Shown here one piece after another: positions 21,969-29,622 of a stretch of 29,622 bases of DNA. Within the stretch, counting starts at the first letter, position 1. The number at the start of each line of letters is the position of its first letter. The notes under the pieces were generated by a model. That model ran no database searches. It was not told the DNA's origin and saw only the letters and a program-made list of their open reading frames with translations. Made by a program: the position numbers and the translations under genes. The stretch is taken from contig CALEPT010000192.1 in assembly GCA_937910385.1 (NCBI GenBank), positions 1 through 29,622 on the forward strand, written 5' to 3'. This DNA comes from an uncultured Ruminococcus sp. (GTDB taxonomy: Bacteria; Bacillota; Clostridia; Oscillospirales; Ruminococcaceae).

Positions 21969-24900
21969 ATGAAGAAGTCAAGCATGAAAAAAATGCTGGC
22001 AGGGCTTTCGGCAGTCTGCATGGCTGCATCTGCTCTTCCGGTAACAGGCGCGGCTGTTCAGGCAGCTGATTCAAGCAGCAAGATCTACGGCGACGCTAAC
22101 TGCAACAGCACAGTTGAAATGGCTGATGCTGTTCTTATCCTCCAGTCACTCTCGAATTCCGATAAATTCGGTACAAGCGGCTCGGACGCAAATCACATAA
22201 GCGCAACAGGCGAGGATCTCGGCGATGTTTATGAAAGAGGCAGCGGCCTTACTGCTATGGACGCTCTTTCGATCCAGAAGTATCTGCTCAAGCTCTGCGA
22301 CCTCCCCGAATCTTATCAGGCAGGCTATACAGAGGATCCCGTAACAGAGACTATTTACATACACCTCTATAACACATCTATCTCAGTTGAAGGCGATAAC
22401 AGCGGTTATACTTCCGTAAGCGGAACAAAGGTAACTATCAGCCACTCAGGAACATACTACGTTGACGGTACTCTTGATGACGGTCAGATCATCGTAAATA
22501 TCCCTGACGAGACTGCTGATGCAGAGACAGTAAAGATATTCCTCAACGGAGTTAATATCACAGGCAAGTCTGATTCCGCTATACTCGTTTCAAACGCTGA
22601 GAACACCTCGATCAACCTCGTTGACGGCACAGAAAACTATATTTCCGACGGCGACACAGCTTACACAAGCGGTGCTGCTGTTATCGAAGCTAAGGACGAT
22701 CTCACTATCAAGGGCGGTGACGCAGGCACAGGCAAGCTCATCGTTACTGCAAATACTCAGGACGGTATCGTCTGCAATAACGACATCAAGATAAACAATG
22801 CTATCGTTGATGTAACTACTCTCAACGAAACAAGCGGCAGCAAGACCAACGGTATCAACGGTAAATCTTCTGTTACTATCAAGGGAACTTCTGCTGTTAC
22901 TGTTGATGCTACAAGCGACGGTATCAAGTCAGGCAGCGGCAGCGTAGCTATTGAATCCGGTACTGTTACTGTAAAGGCAGGCGCAGATGCTCTCCAGTCA
23001 GGAACTACTATCGACATCTCAGGCGGTAATGTTACTGTCGGCGGCGACAGAGGTATCACTCCCGGTACAGCTCTTAACATCACAGGCGGTACTGTTGTTG
23101 CTACAGCTACTGATAATCAGGTAGACAGCTCACTCATGAGCGGTACAACTCAGAGCACATGGCTCTTCAACTGTATTGCAGAGTCTACTGACACAACATG
23201 GAAGAAGGCTAATTCCTTCCAGATCGGCAGCCTCACAACAGCATTCGAGAAGAAGTATCAGTACGTTCTCGTAAGTGATGCTTCACTCACAGGAACAAAG
23301 ACTATCACAAATACAAGCACAGGTGCTACTGTTACACATACCAACGGCACAATGGAGACCTTCACAGCCTCCGGTACTGTAACAACATTCAACACCGTTA
23401 ATCCCGCCGGCAAGGACGGCAGCAGCGTTGTTATCACAGACCCCGTTACAGACGGCTACACGATCACTCTTTCAGGAGCATCTATTCAGACTAATGCTCC
23501 CTCGGACGTTGCTTCTATCTCAAACGGCGTTCTGACTATCACTAAGGAAGGCGTTTTCACAGTAACAGGAACAGGCTCCGGTACACAGATCGTTGTTAAC
23601 GTTGACAAGACTGCTTATCCCAATGCAGTTGTTGAACTTGATCTCGCAGGCATGAGCCTCACAAATACATCAACATCTCCTATCTACGTTGCTTCTATCG
23701 GCGACGAGGTACAGATCGTTGCTAAGAACGGCACTGAGAATACTATCACCGACGGCAGCAACTACACAAATGCTGATTCCGATCAGGGAGCTATCTACTC
23801 AAAGGACGATATCAAGTTCAAGGGTAAGGGTACTCTCACAGTAAACGGAAACGCTGCTGACGCTATTGTTGGTAAGGACGATGTAAAGATCTACAACGGT
23901 ACACTTATAGTAAATGCTGTTGATGACGGTATCCGCGGCAAGGACAGCGTAAGAATAGGTGATTCCGACGACCTCGGAACAGAGGGCGCATACGATAACC
24001 TCAGCGTTACTGTAAAGACCAACAACGGTTCAACAGGCGGCGACGGTATCAAGGCTACAAACGATACAGATACAGGCAAGGGCTATGTTGAGATCAACGG
24101 CGGTACTGTAAACATCAATTCTTATTCGGACGGTATCCAGGCTGAGCAGGAGTTCACAATGAACGGCGGCGACGTCACTATCTACACATATTCGGGAAGC
24201 AGCTATACAGGCAGCGGTTCGTCTTCATCCGATCCCGGTTCAGGCTTCAACCCCGGCGGCGGCTGGGGCGGCGGCCAAGGCGGCATGGGTCAGGACGGAA
24301 ATGCCAACAAGACCGATATTTCTGCTAAGGGTATCAAAGTAAGCGGACTTTGGTCCTATGATACCAACAGTGTTCCGAATGCTACTTATCTCGGCGGCGG
24401 AAATCTTACTGTAAACGCAGGAACAGTCAACATCGACTCTTCTGATGATGCTCTTCACTGCGGGGCTATTCTCAGCCTTAACGGCGGCGAATTCACTCTT
24501 AATTCTGCCGATGACGGCATACACGCAGATCAGATAATCAATATCGGTAAGAGCGGCGGTTCATTCACAGACGTTCAGATATATATCGGTAAGTGCTATG
24601 AAGGCGTTGAATCTATACAGATCAACCAGAACTGCGGTACTGTTTATATCATTTCAGGCGATGACGGATATAATGCAGGAAACAACAAAGCATCTCAGAT
24701 ATTTGGTGTTCGTGAGGAGACAACTCCCGATTGCAGATATGTTGCATCTTCACTTCTCGTTAGCGGTTTTTCTCTGAATATCAACGGCGGTCTTGTAGTT
24801 GCAAACTCTGCAAGCGGCGACCATGATTCACTTGATTCAAATGCCAATATTTATCTCAACGGCGGATATGTATGCGCAAACGGTCAGGAGCCGCTTGACT

Positions 24901-25217
24901 GCGGTGATAATAATAATTCCATAAGCTACAACGGTGGAAGCGTTATTACAATGACAGCAGGAAATACAAGCCTTACAACAAGATATAGCTTCCTTGACAG
25001 CTCGAACAATGTTATATGCTCTTTCCTCTCGGGAAGCGGCGGCGGAACATCGTCCTTGAATAACTGTACAGTACAGTCAGGCGGAACGGTTTCCGGCGGT
25101 ACATCAATTCTTTCACAGGCGGGAAGCTATGCCGTTACGATCGGCGGTACACTTTCAGGCGGCTCATCTGTAGGTCAGGGCTCATCGACTCAGCCCGGCG
25201 GTCCCGGACAGTGGTAA
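21969..25217 (+). CDS. Secreted protein with N-terminal dockerin and two Cthe_2159-like carbohydrate-binding domains
   Basis: About 1082 residues. Signal peptide ~1-34; dockerin directly behind it at ~39-115 (IYGDANCNSTVEMADAVLIL ... MDALSIQKYLLKL), an unusual N-terminal place; then two domains of the Cthe_2159 family (PF14262-like), ~125-390 and ~494-1080. Each is rich in beta-helix turns such as IEAKDDLTIKGGDAG, SKDDIKFKGKGTLTVNG and VDDGIRGKDSVRIG. The second has a Gly-rich insertion (near 755-785). The founding C. thermocellum protein binds polygalacturonate and related acidic polysaccharides with calcium, so a pectin/cellulose-binding role on the cellulosome is likely. The start is ATG 21969 with AAGGAG 10 nt upstream; the TTG at 21960 is too close to that site. 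No catalytic residues are recognised. Expression is probably activator-dependent. Confidence 0.9.
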   Translation: MKKSSMKKMLAGLSAVCMAASALPVTGAAVQAADSSSKIYGDANCNSTVEMADAVLILQSLSNSDKFGTSGSDANHISATGEDLGDVYERGSGLTAMDALSIQKYLLKLCDLPESYQAGYTEDPVTETIYIHLYNTSISVEGDNSGYTSVSGTKVTISHSGTYYVDGTLDDGQIIVNIPDETADAETVKIFLNGVNITGKSDSAILVSNAENTSINLVDGTENYISDGDTAYTSGAAVIEAKDDLTIKGGDAGTGKLIVTANTQDGIVCNNDIKINNAIVDVTTLNETSGSKTNGINGKSSVTIKGTSAVTVDATSDGIKSGSGSVAIESGTVTVKAGADALQSGTTIDISGGNVTVGGDRGITPGTALNITGGTVVATATDNQVDSSLMSGTTQSTWLFNCIAESTDTTWKKANSFQIGSLTTAFEKKYQYVLVSDASLTGTKTITNTSTGATVTHTNGTMETFTASGTVTTFNTVNPAGKDGSSVVITDPVTDGYTITLSGASIQTNAPSDVASISNGVLTITKEGVFTVTGTGSGTQIVVNVDKTAYPNAVVELDLAGMSLTNTSTSPIYVASIGDEVQIVAKNGTENTITDGSNYTNADSDQGAIYSKDDIKFKGKGTLTVNGNAADAIVGKDDVKIYNGTLIVNAVDDGIRGKDSVRIGDSDDLGTEGAYDNLSVTVKTNNGSTGGDGIKATNDTDTGKGYVEINGGTVNINSYSDGIQAEQEFTMNGGDVTIYTYSGSSYTGSGSSSSDPGSGFNPGGGWGGGQGGMGQDGNANKTDISAKGIKVSGLWSYDTNSVPNATYLGGGNLTVNAGTVNIDSSDDALHCGAILSLNGGEFTLNSADDGIHADQIINIGKSGGSFTDVQIYIGKCYEGVESIQINQNCGTVYIISGDDGYNAGNNKASQIFGVREETTPDCRYVASSLLVSGFSLNINGGLVVANSASGDHDSLDSNANIYLNGGYVCANGQEPLDCGDNNNSISYNGGSVITMTAGNTSLTTRYSFLDSSNNVICSFLSGSGGGTSSLNNCTVQSGGTVSGGTSILSQAGSYAVTIGGTLSGGSSVGQGSSTQPGGPGQW

Positions 25218-25258
25218 TAATAACCGAGAACATCTGAATTAATGTGTTCATTATAGCA

Positions 25259-25290
25259 AAACAGGCTGATACTTATGTGTCAGCCTGTTT
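25259..25290 (+). terminator. Terminator of the large dockerin gene
   Basis: AAACAGGCTGA (25259-25269) pairs with TCAGCCTGTTT (25280-25290), with further pairing TAC/GTG inside the stem. It lies about 40 bp after the stop. Confidence 0.85.
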
Positions 25291-25440
25291 CATTCTCTCA
25301 GAAAAACAATGTGTGTCTGCTGAAAAATTTACTCAAAATGTCAAGACAATTTCGTTTTCTTATGATATTATGATATTGCAAGATAACTTTCTGCTATGAG
25401 TCATGATGCACTGCTTCTGCAAAAAGCTTCAAAATGCGAT

Positions 25441-25513
25441 GCGCAAATCCCATTATTTTAAAAAATTTGCGCTCCCCGAACAAAGTTCGGTGCAATTACC
25501 GCCTTACGGCGGT
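25441..25513. repeat. Three consecutive perfect hairpins
   Basis: GCGCAAAT (25441-25448) with ATTTGCGC (25465-25472); CCGAAC (25476-25481) with GTTCGG (25485-25490); ACCGCC (25498-25503) with GGCGGT (25508-25513). The spacers between hairpins are 3 and 7 nt. It may be a small structured RNA or an interspersed repeat element; no promoter is evident. Confidence 0.55.
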
Positions 25514-25643
25514 TATTGAGGACACATTAATTATAGGCATCGGCTTTTTATTAATATCATTTAGCAGGTGGTTACATTCTGAGAGCTATTCTGTGTGTTT
25601 GAGCTCAGTTTTATGATCCTACACACCGACATATATATATAAC

Positions 25644-25670
25644 AAAGCCGGTTCAAATGAACCGGCTTTT
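25644..25670. terminator. Terminator of the GH59-like gene
   Basis: AAAGCCGGTTC (25644-25654) and GAACCGGCTTT (25659-25669) form a perfect 11-bp stem with a 4-nt loop. The A/T flanks fit termination on either strand; on the minus strand it follows the GH59-like gene. Confidence 0.85.
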
Positions 25671-25717
25671 GCCATACTTATCACTGATCGATTTCATGAA
25701 GATACCCGCCTCGGATC

Positions 25718-28369
25718 TCATACATCATTCTCTCCGTCATTCGTTGATTTCCTGCTCTTTTTTCTTTTGATAAAAACAGCCGCGCCGACAGCTGCTGTGA
25801 CTGCACCGGCAGCAGCAGGAATCGCAATAGTTCTGCGTCTGCTGTTTTTATTGCTTTCATCGCCGGAAACAAACTGTTTCTCTGAGACTTCAGCTCCGAT
25901 GTCATACAGGATCTGTGCTGCGTCAACGGCGCACACGCCGTTCAGGACCGTGATCTTCAACGTATGTCTGCCTTGCTCCAGTCCGTTGACCGACAAAAAA
26001 GACTGCCTGTTTGAAGCTGTTGTAACAGCATAGTTTTGTTCGAGGACAATATCATCGAGCATCACAGAAATGCTGCCCTCGCTTTCTTGTGCACCGGTCA
26101 GAATAATACCGGTACCCTCGAATTCGATCTCGGCAAATGCGCCCTCTGTACCCTTGGAAATGGTTCGCTTATAATTTTTGAAACTGTCCATTGTGCTGTG
26201 ACTCCAGTTGCCGGCACTGTAAGAAAAAGCGCTGTCACAATTATCAAGCTTTATAACATAGGGCTGAGACGGATCTGTCGCCTCGATATTCACATGACGA
26301 AAACAGCAGTGGTCGTAAGAACTGTAAAACGCAGCTCTGCCTGCGGAATATCCTGCTCCGTCCGCGTGATATTCCAGCACTGTTTCGCCATCGACATAAA
26401 CCGTAACATCGTCATAGTCTGCGGCGATCCTGACATTGTGCCACGAGGCAGCATCAAATTCGGCTATCTCACCCCTTTGTAATTCCTGTTTCCCGCCGAA
26501 AAAGCTCCAACAGCCGTTTGGATAAAGAAGCATACTGTAACCGCTCATGCCGCTGTCAGCAAGGATATAACGCAGACCGACGCCCGCATAACTGTTTTCG
26601 CCGTCTGTCAGTACATCTGCGCTGACGCTGTAATTATACCAGCGATCGTCGCCGAAATTGGTTGTAGGCTCGGGGGTGCCTCCCCATTCATCTGCCTTGA
26701 TCTCACGGGTGATCTGCTGCATCAGTACATTTTCTCCGTCCTTCCCGGTCACTTCAAATGCACCGCCCTCATCGGTCGTGTAAATGGGCGCACCGCCTCT
26801 GGCAGTGAGAAAGCTTTCAGTGTACCGGAAATCCTCGGAATATGGGAGCGAAAGGACTGTGTTTTCTTCCTCGGAAGGCGAGATATACTGCATTTCGGGG
26901 ATATCTACTGTCGATACCGTCACCAGGGAATACGGCTTCACTGTGACCTCATATTTTCCCTTTTGGGGAGTGATCTCAGCGGTTTTTTTGAAGTAATTTG
27001 CATTAAACGCCTGACCGCTTTCGGGACCTCTTGTCTCCCAGACGGAAACGGGACTCTCGGCTTTTGCAAGCCCGCACACTTCAAAGCTGTATGTAATGGG
27101 TTCGGAAGTCGTGTTGGTGATAACAGTACTGTAATCGCCTTCCTCGCTGCACGCCGTTATGTAACTGTAAGCTGCGTCCACTATAGCGTGACCGTCACCG
27201 CCCGCTCTTCCGTCTGCATAGCAGGCGTCATAGATAAAGCTCCAGCCCTTATCCATGAACTGCGAGAAATGCAGGTTCATAAAATAACCGCTGTCAAGGG
27301 TAAAGTAACCATTCCAAGGAGTGTTCGCGCTGATGAGCTGCTTCTGACAATAGGTCACACCGTCGTAATATGCGGCAACTGCGGGCTGATACTCATACAG
27401 CGTCATATATCCGCCGCTCACCATTGTTATCATGCGGTTTGCGATATCGAGAACTCCGTTGATGCCTGTAAGTCCCGAATTACCCTCATCAAAGCGGTAT
27501 ACGGACTGTGCATAGCTCATCGGTGCGCTGCCCTCGGAGAACCAGATCTCCTTGCCTTTTTCCTCAGCCAGCCGCTTTGTATACGTATCGGCGAAGCTCG
27601 TATAATGTGAGCCGATAACATCGACCGCATCGCACAGCTCTTCATTCTCAACCATTTCCTTTGCAATGTTCCATGTGCCGCATTCGTCGGCTGCAACGAT
27701 CCTGATCTTTGCATAATCATAGGGGCAGTCGGTCTCACTTTTCAGCGCATTCGAGAGATATACTATCCAATCTGTGTCGACCTTACGTTCATTTCGATTG
27801 GCACTGACATAATCAAACTGAAGCCCATAGACTTCATAGGCTGCATCGAGCGTTTCCTTATACCATTTGTATCGCGCCGCATACACGTCATCTGAATCTG
27901 TGACCCAGCGCGGCTCGCTCCACCAAAGCATATCCAGCGTCACGTCAGGAGCGATCTTTTTGATATCCGCTGCGATCTGAAAGCCTGCGCCTCTGGTCAC
28001 ATCGGCGTGCTCGCTTTCTGTCCGCATCGTCATTGGTTCTGTACCGGATGATGTATTCACATCGGCGCCCATTTCCACCTTGAAATGCGAAAATCTAAGA
28101 CCGTTTTCGCCGTACAGATATTCCAATATCTGCTGATAGCTTTCCGGACTTTTTTCCTTATAATCAAGGAGCAGTCTTGACGAGCCGTTGCAGCTTATCA
28201 TTCCCTGTCCTCTGTAAAGGAAATTTTCGTTTTTATTCGCATGACTGCCGTCTATCCTGATCACCATACTGTTTTCTCCTGCTGAATTTTCCGCATAAAC
28301 TGCACCTGAGCTTCCGCATATGACCGACGCCCCGAGCAACAGTGCGGAGATTTTTTTACATATATTCAA
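25718..28369 (-). CDS. Membrane-anchored GH59-like galactosidase (galactocerebrosidase family)
   Basis: About 883 residues from a TTG start at 28369, which gives a clean signal peptide (NICKKISALLLGASVICGSS). Residues ~30-390 resemble GH59: YRGQGMISCNGSSRLLLDY, LRFSHFKVEMGADVNTSSGT, LDMLWWSEPRWV, with acid/base Glu194 in NRNERK and nucleophile Glu279 in WFSEGSA. A beta-sandwich follows, then a concanavalin-like lectin domain (~520-690; WYNYSVSADV, YADGxTV-like VTVYVDGETVLEY), and a further ~110-residue beta domain (FAEIEFEGTGIILTGAQ). Near the C-terminus one hydrophobic helix (AIPAAAGAVTAAVGAAVFI) precedes KRKKSRK, so the enzyme is held on the membrane rather than docked. It likely removes beta-galactose from arabinogalactan-like glycans or glycolipids. 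The start is uncertain: an ATG at 28420 overlaps the -10 and lacks a ribosome site; a GTG at 28378 is also possible. Confidence 0.83.
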   Translation of the reverse strand: MNICKKISALLLGASVICGSSGAVYAENSAGENSMVIRIDGSHANKNENFLYRGQGMISCNGSSRLLLDYKEKSPESYQQILEYLYGENGLRFSHFKVEMGADVNTSSGTEPMTMRTESEHADVTRGAGFQIAADIKKIAPDVTLDMLWWSEPRWVTDSDDVYAARYKWYKETLDAAYEVYGLQFDYVSANRNERKVDTDWIVYLSNALKSETDCPYDYAKIRIVAADECGTWNIAKEMVENEELCDAVDVIGSHYTSFADTYTKRLAEEKGKEIWFSEGSAPMSYAQSVYRFDEGNSGLTGINGVLDIANRMITMVSGGYMTLYEYQPAVAAYYDGVTYCQKQLISANTPWNGYFTLDSGYFMNLHFSQFMDKGWSFIYDACYADGRAGGDGHAIVDAAYSYITACSEEGDYSTVITNTTSEPITYSFEVCGLAKAESPVSVWETRGPESGQAFNANYFKKTAEITPQKGKYEVTVKPYSLVTVSTVDIPEMQYISPSEEENTVLSLPYSEDFRYTESFLTARGGAPIYTTDEGGAFEVTGKDGENVLMQQITREIKADEWGGTPEPTTNFGDDRWYNYSVSADVLTDGENSYAGVGLRYILADSGMSGYSMLLYPNGCWSFFGGKQELQRGEIAEFDAASWHNVRIAADYDDVTVYVDGETVLEYHADGAGYSAGRAAFYSSYDHCCFRHVNIEATDPSQPYVIKLDNCDSAFSYSAGNWSHSTMDSFKNYKRTISKGTEGAFAEIEFEGTGIILTGAQESEGSISVMLDDIVLEQNYAVTTASNRQSFLSVNGLEQGRHTLKITVLNGVCAVDAAQILYDIGAEVSEKQFVSGDESNKNSRRRTIAIPAAAGAVTAAVGAAVFIKRKKSRKSTNDGENDV

Positions 28370-28418
28370 TAGCCACACTTCTTTCGATTGATATCTCTTA
28401 AAGGCATTTCTAAAAAGC

Positions 28419-28469
28419 ATTATAGACAAGAAAAAACAGATATGTGCAGCAGGTGCCGTGCATTGCTGC
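28419..28469 (-). promoter_or_regulatory. Candidate activator-dependent promoter of the GH59-like gene
   Basis: On the minus strand a TATAAT lies at 28424-28419, but no -35 hexamer is present at 16-18 bp. Instead an inverted repeat TGCTGC/GCAGCA (28464-28469 and 28446-28451) begins there. It may be the site of the AraC regulator encoded just upstream; alternatively, with the TGTTTTTTC that follows, it is the araC terminator. Confidence 0.45.
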
Positions 28470-28568
28470 CTTTTCTAAGGATCTTTTTAGAGATGCTCCA
28501 TCAATAGTATAAACCGAAACAGGTACTGCGTCAATCTTAAATTCTCAGCAATTCTAACTTTTTGAAAC

Positions 28569-29390
28569 TCAGATGATCGTTCCGTTTTGCTTCCTAAAGT
28601 CGGAGGGAGATATTCCCTCATATTTTTTGAATACGATCCCAAAATATGTCAGGCTTGCAAACCCCAGCTGCTGCGCGATTTCGGAAATAGAAATACACTC
28701 GTTGAGCAGCATGCTTTTTGCCTTTGCGATCTTTATGCGTGAGATATATTCCATAGGGCGCATATTCATGCGTTTTCTGAAGATCCGCCCAAAATATTGC
28801 GGTGAAACGCCCGAAAGTGCAGAAAGATCGTTCAGCGATATATCCGAGGAGCAATGCTCGTTGATATATGCAACAGCTCTGTCAACGAGCATATTTCCCG
28901 TATTGCTGCCGACTTTTTTCTCATCAAACAGATCACTCGCAAGAAGTATCGCCTGATAGATCAGCAGAGAACATTTCCGGCTGTTGTGAAGATCGTCCTC
29001 AGCAAGACAATACAATCTGCGATGCAGCTTTCTGAAAGCAGTCAGATCGGCATCGGCGGCGATCATTTCATGCATGAACCCCATGTTCTGCATGATGTCT
29101 GTCAGCATATCACCGCGAAAAACCATCCAGCATGTCTCCCATTCGCTGCTTTCAGGGAAATATTCATGCGGCAGCGCCGGCGGCAGATAAAGCAGCGAGT
29201 CACTATTCAGGATGTAACGTCTGTCCTTTACAATCAGTATGCCGCTGCCCTTTACTGTCAACAGAAACTGATGTGAGGTGAGTCCCCTGTCACGTCTGAT
29301 ATGAAATTCCGGTGAAGTCCTGCCGATCCCCGAAAGATAAAACGGCAGCTCTTTTTCCTTCCCAAAAACGGGGTACACGGCATGATACAT
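28569..29390 (-). CDS. AraC-family transcriptional regulator
   Basis: About 273 residues. The N-terminal cupin-like ligand domain (~1-150) contains HQFLLTVKGSGILIV and LYLPPALPHEYFPE, the pattern of sugar-sensing AraC proteins. The C-terminal double helix-turn-helix (~175-270) shows ISLNDLSALSGVSPQYFGRI and SISEIAQQLGFASLTYFGIV. ATG 29390 has AAGGAG 6 nt upstream and gives the usual AraC beginning. A longer form from 29498 also has a GGAGGAG site, but its 36 extra residues are unlike the family and cover a perfect palindrome. It lies 200 nt upstream of the GH59-like gene in the same direction and is probably its activator, responding to a galactoside. Confidence 0.92.
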   Translation of the reverse strand: MYHAVYPVFGKEKELPFYLSGIGRTSPEFHIRRDRGLTSHQFLLTVKGSGILIVKDRRYILNSDSLLYLPPALPHEYFPESSEWETCWMVFRGDMLTDIMQNMGFMHEMIAADADLTAFRKLHRRLYCLAEDDLHNSRKCSLLIYQAILLASDLFDEKKVGSNTGNMLVDRAVAYINEHCSSDISLNDLSALSGVSPQYFGRIFRKRMNMRPMEYISRIKIAKAKSMLLNECISISEIAQQLGFASLTYFGIVFKKYEGISPSDFRKQNGTII

Positions 29391-29465
29391 TCTCTTCTCC
29401 TTCAGGGAACCTCCACAGAAATACGTCACTGACCTGACCGACCCGTTACATACTCGCCTATGTTG

Positions 29466-29487
29466 CAAAATGTCTGTTGACATTTTG
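29466..29487. promoter_or_regulatory. Perfect palindrome upstream of the AraC gene
   Basis: CAAAATGTC (29466-29474) and GACATTTTG (29479-29487) with a TGTT centre, about 75 bp before ATG 29390. It is probably an operator for autoregulation, which supports the shorter start. Confidence 0.5.
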
Positions 29488-29521
29488 AAATAAAGCATAG
29501 TATATTCTCCTCCATAATGTT

Positions 29522-29552
29522 AGCAGCCGTATTCAAATTGGATACGGCTGCT
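29522..29552. terminator. Hairpin at the right edge
   Basis: AGCAGCCGTATTC (29522-29534) pairs with GGATACGGCTGCT (29540-29552) with one G-T pair. It probably ends a minus-strand transcript from outside the window or a unit further right. Positions 29553-29622 show nothing recognisable. Confidence 0.6.
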
Positions 29553-29622
29553 CTTGTAGTTTCCCGGCCTGATCCTTACCTTTCCAAAAATGGCTCACAA
29601 ATCCCCATAATTTTTATTTGTG

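Larger units (their letters stand above)
25218..25717. other. 500-bp intergenic region with several hairpins
   Basis: No gene is supported. It contains a terminator at 25259-25290, three consecutive hairpins at 25441-25513 and a second terminator at 25644-25670. A 60-codon frame at 25434-25616 overlaps the hairpins and has no ribosome binding site. The stretch 25300-25430 shows nothing recognisable. Confidence 0.65.

Noticed and set aside
25434..25616. 60-codon frame in the intergenic region, with a hydrophobic segment
   Set aside because: No ribosome binding site, and it runs over the three hairpins; no known family.
26963..27610. 215-codon plus-strand frame
   Set aside because: Antisense to the GH59-like gene; no domain or start signal.

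Overview
The window looks like chromosomal DNA of a cellulosome-forming gut Firmicute, most likely a Ruminococcus related to R. flavefaciens / R. albus. Reasons: five secreted proteins and one lipoprotein carry type I dockerin repeats, several joined by long Thr-rich linkers; there are GH26 and GH59 glycoside hydrolases and a Cthe_2159-type carbohydrate-binding protein; Shine-Dalgarno and TTGACA/TATAAT promoters are of Firmicute type; and multi-gene large serine recombinase arrays are common in this group. The genus call is inference from protein style, not from a marker gene. No rRNA, tRNA or CRISPR array was seen.

Region 1 (1-5959) is mobile-element DNA: the 3' end of one serine recombinase, a complete large serine recombinase, a secreted dockerin protein with its own strong promoter and flanking hairpins, and a third recombinase that has lost its catalytic N-terminus. 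A cellulosomal cargo gene therefore sits inside a recombinase array.

Region 2 (6070-10200) is a five-gene minus-strand operon (78-aa protein, alpha/beta hydrolase, hexapeptide acetyltransferase, cyclophilin-like lipoprotein with a C-terminal dockerin-like segment, iron-sulfur flavoprotein-type reductase). It diverges from a LysR regulator; both promoters and a palindrome can be read between them.

Region 3 (10331-13933) holds two tandem paralogous secreted proteins, each with a metzincin-like HExxHxxGxxD domain, Thr linker, CBM-like beta-sandwich, Thr linker and dockerin. Their C-terminal 690 bp are identical at the nucleotide level although the catalytic halves have diverged.

Region 4 (14270-16434) is a housekeeping operon (membrane protein, nth, YjbQ family, sirtuin). 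Region 5 (16742-18973) is a CBM35-GH26 mannanase with the same CBM-like module and a dockerin. Region 6 (19230-21600) holds a DgkB/YegS lipid kinase and a convergent peroxide-response operon (Gpx, TSCPD protein, OhrR). Region 7 (21969-25217) is a large dockerin protein with two Cthe_2159-like domains; its promoter has three TTTAAG repeats at an exact 11-bp period next to the -10 and no -35, as in CiaR-type (OmpR-family) activation. Region 8 (25718-29390) is a membrane-anchored GH59-like enzyme preceded by an AraC regulator. Working together, regions 1, 3, 5, 7 and 8 supply extracellular plant-polysaccharide binding and degradation (mannan, possibly pectin and galactan), with proteolysis or protein remodelling on the cellulosome as a possible addition.
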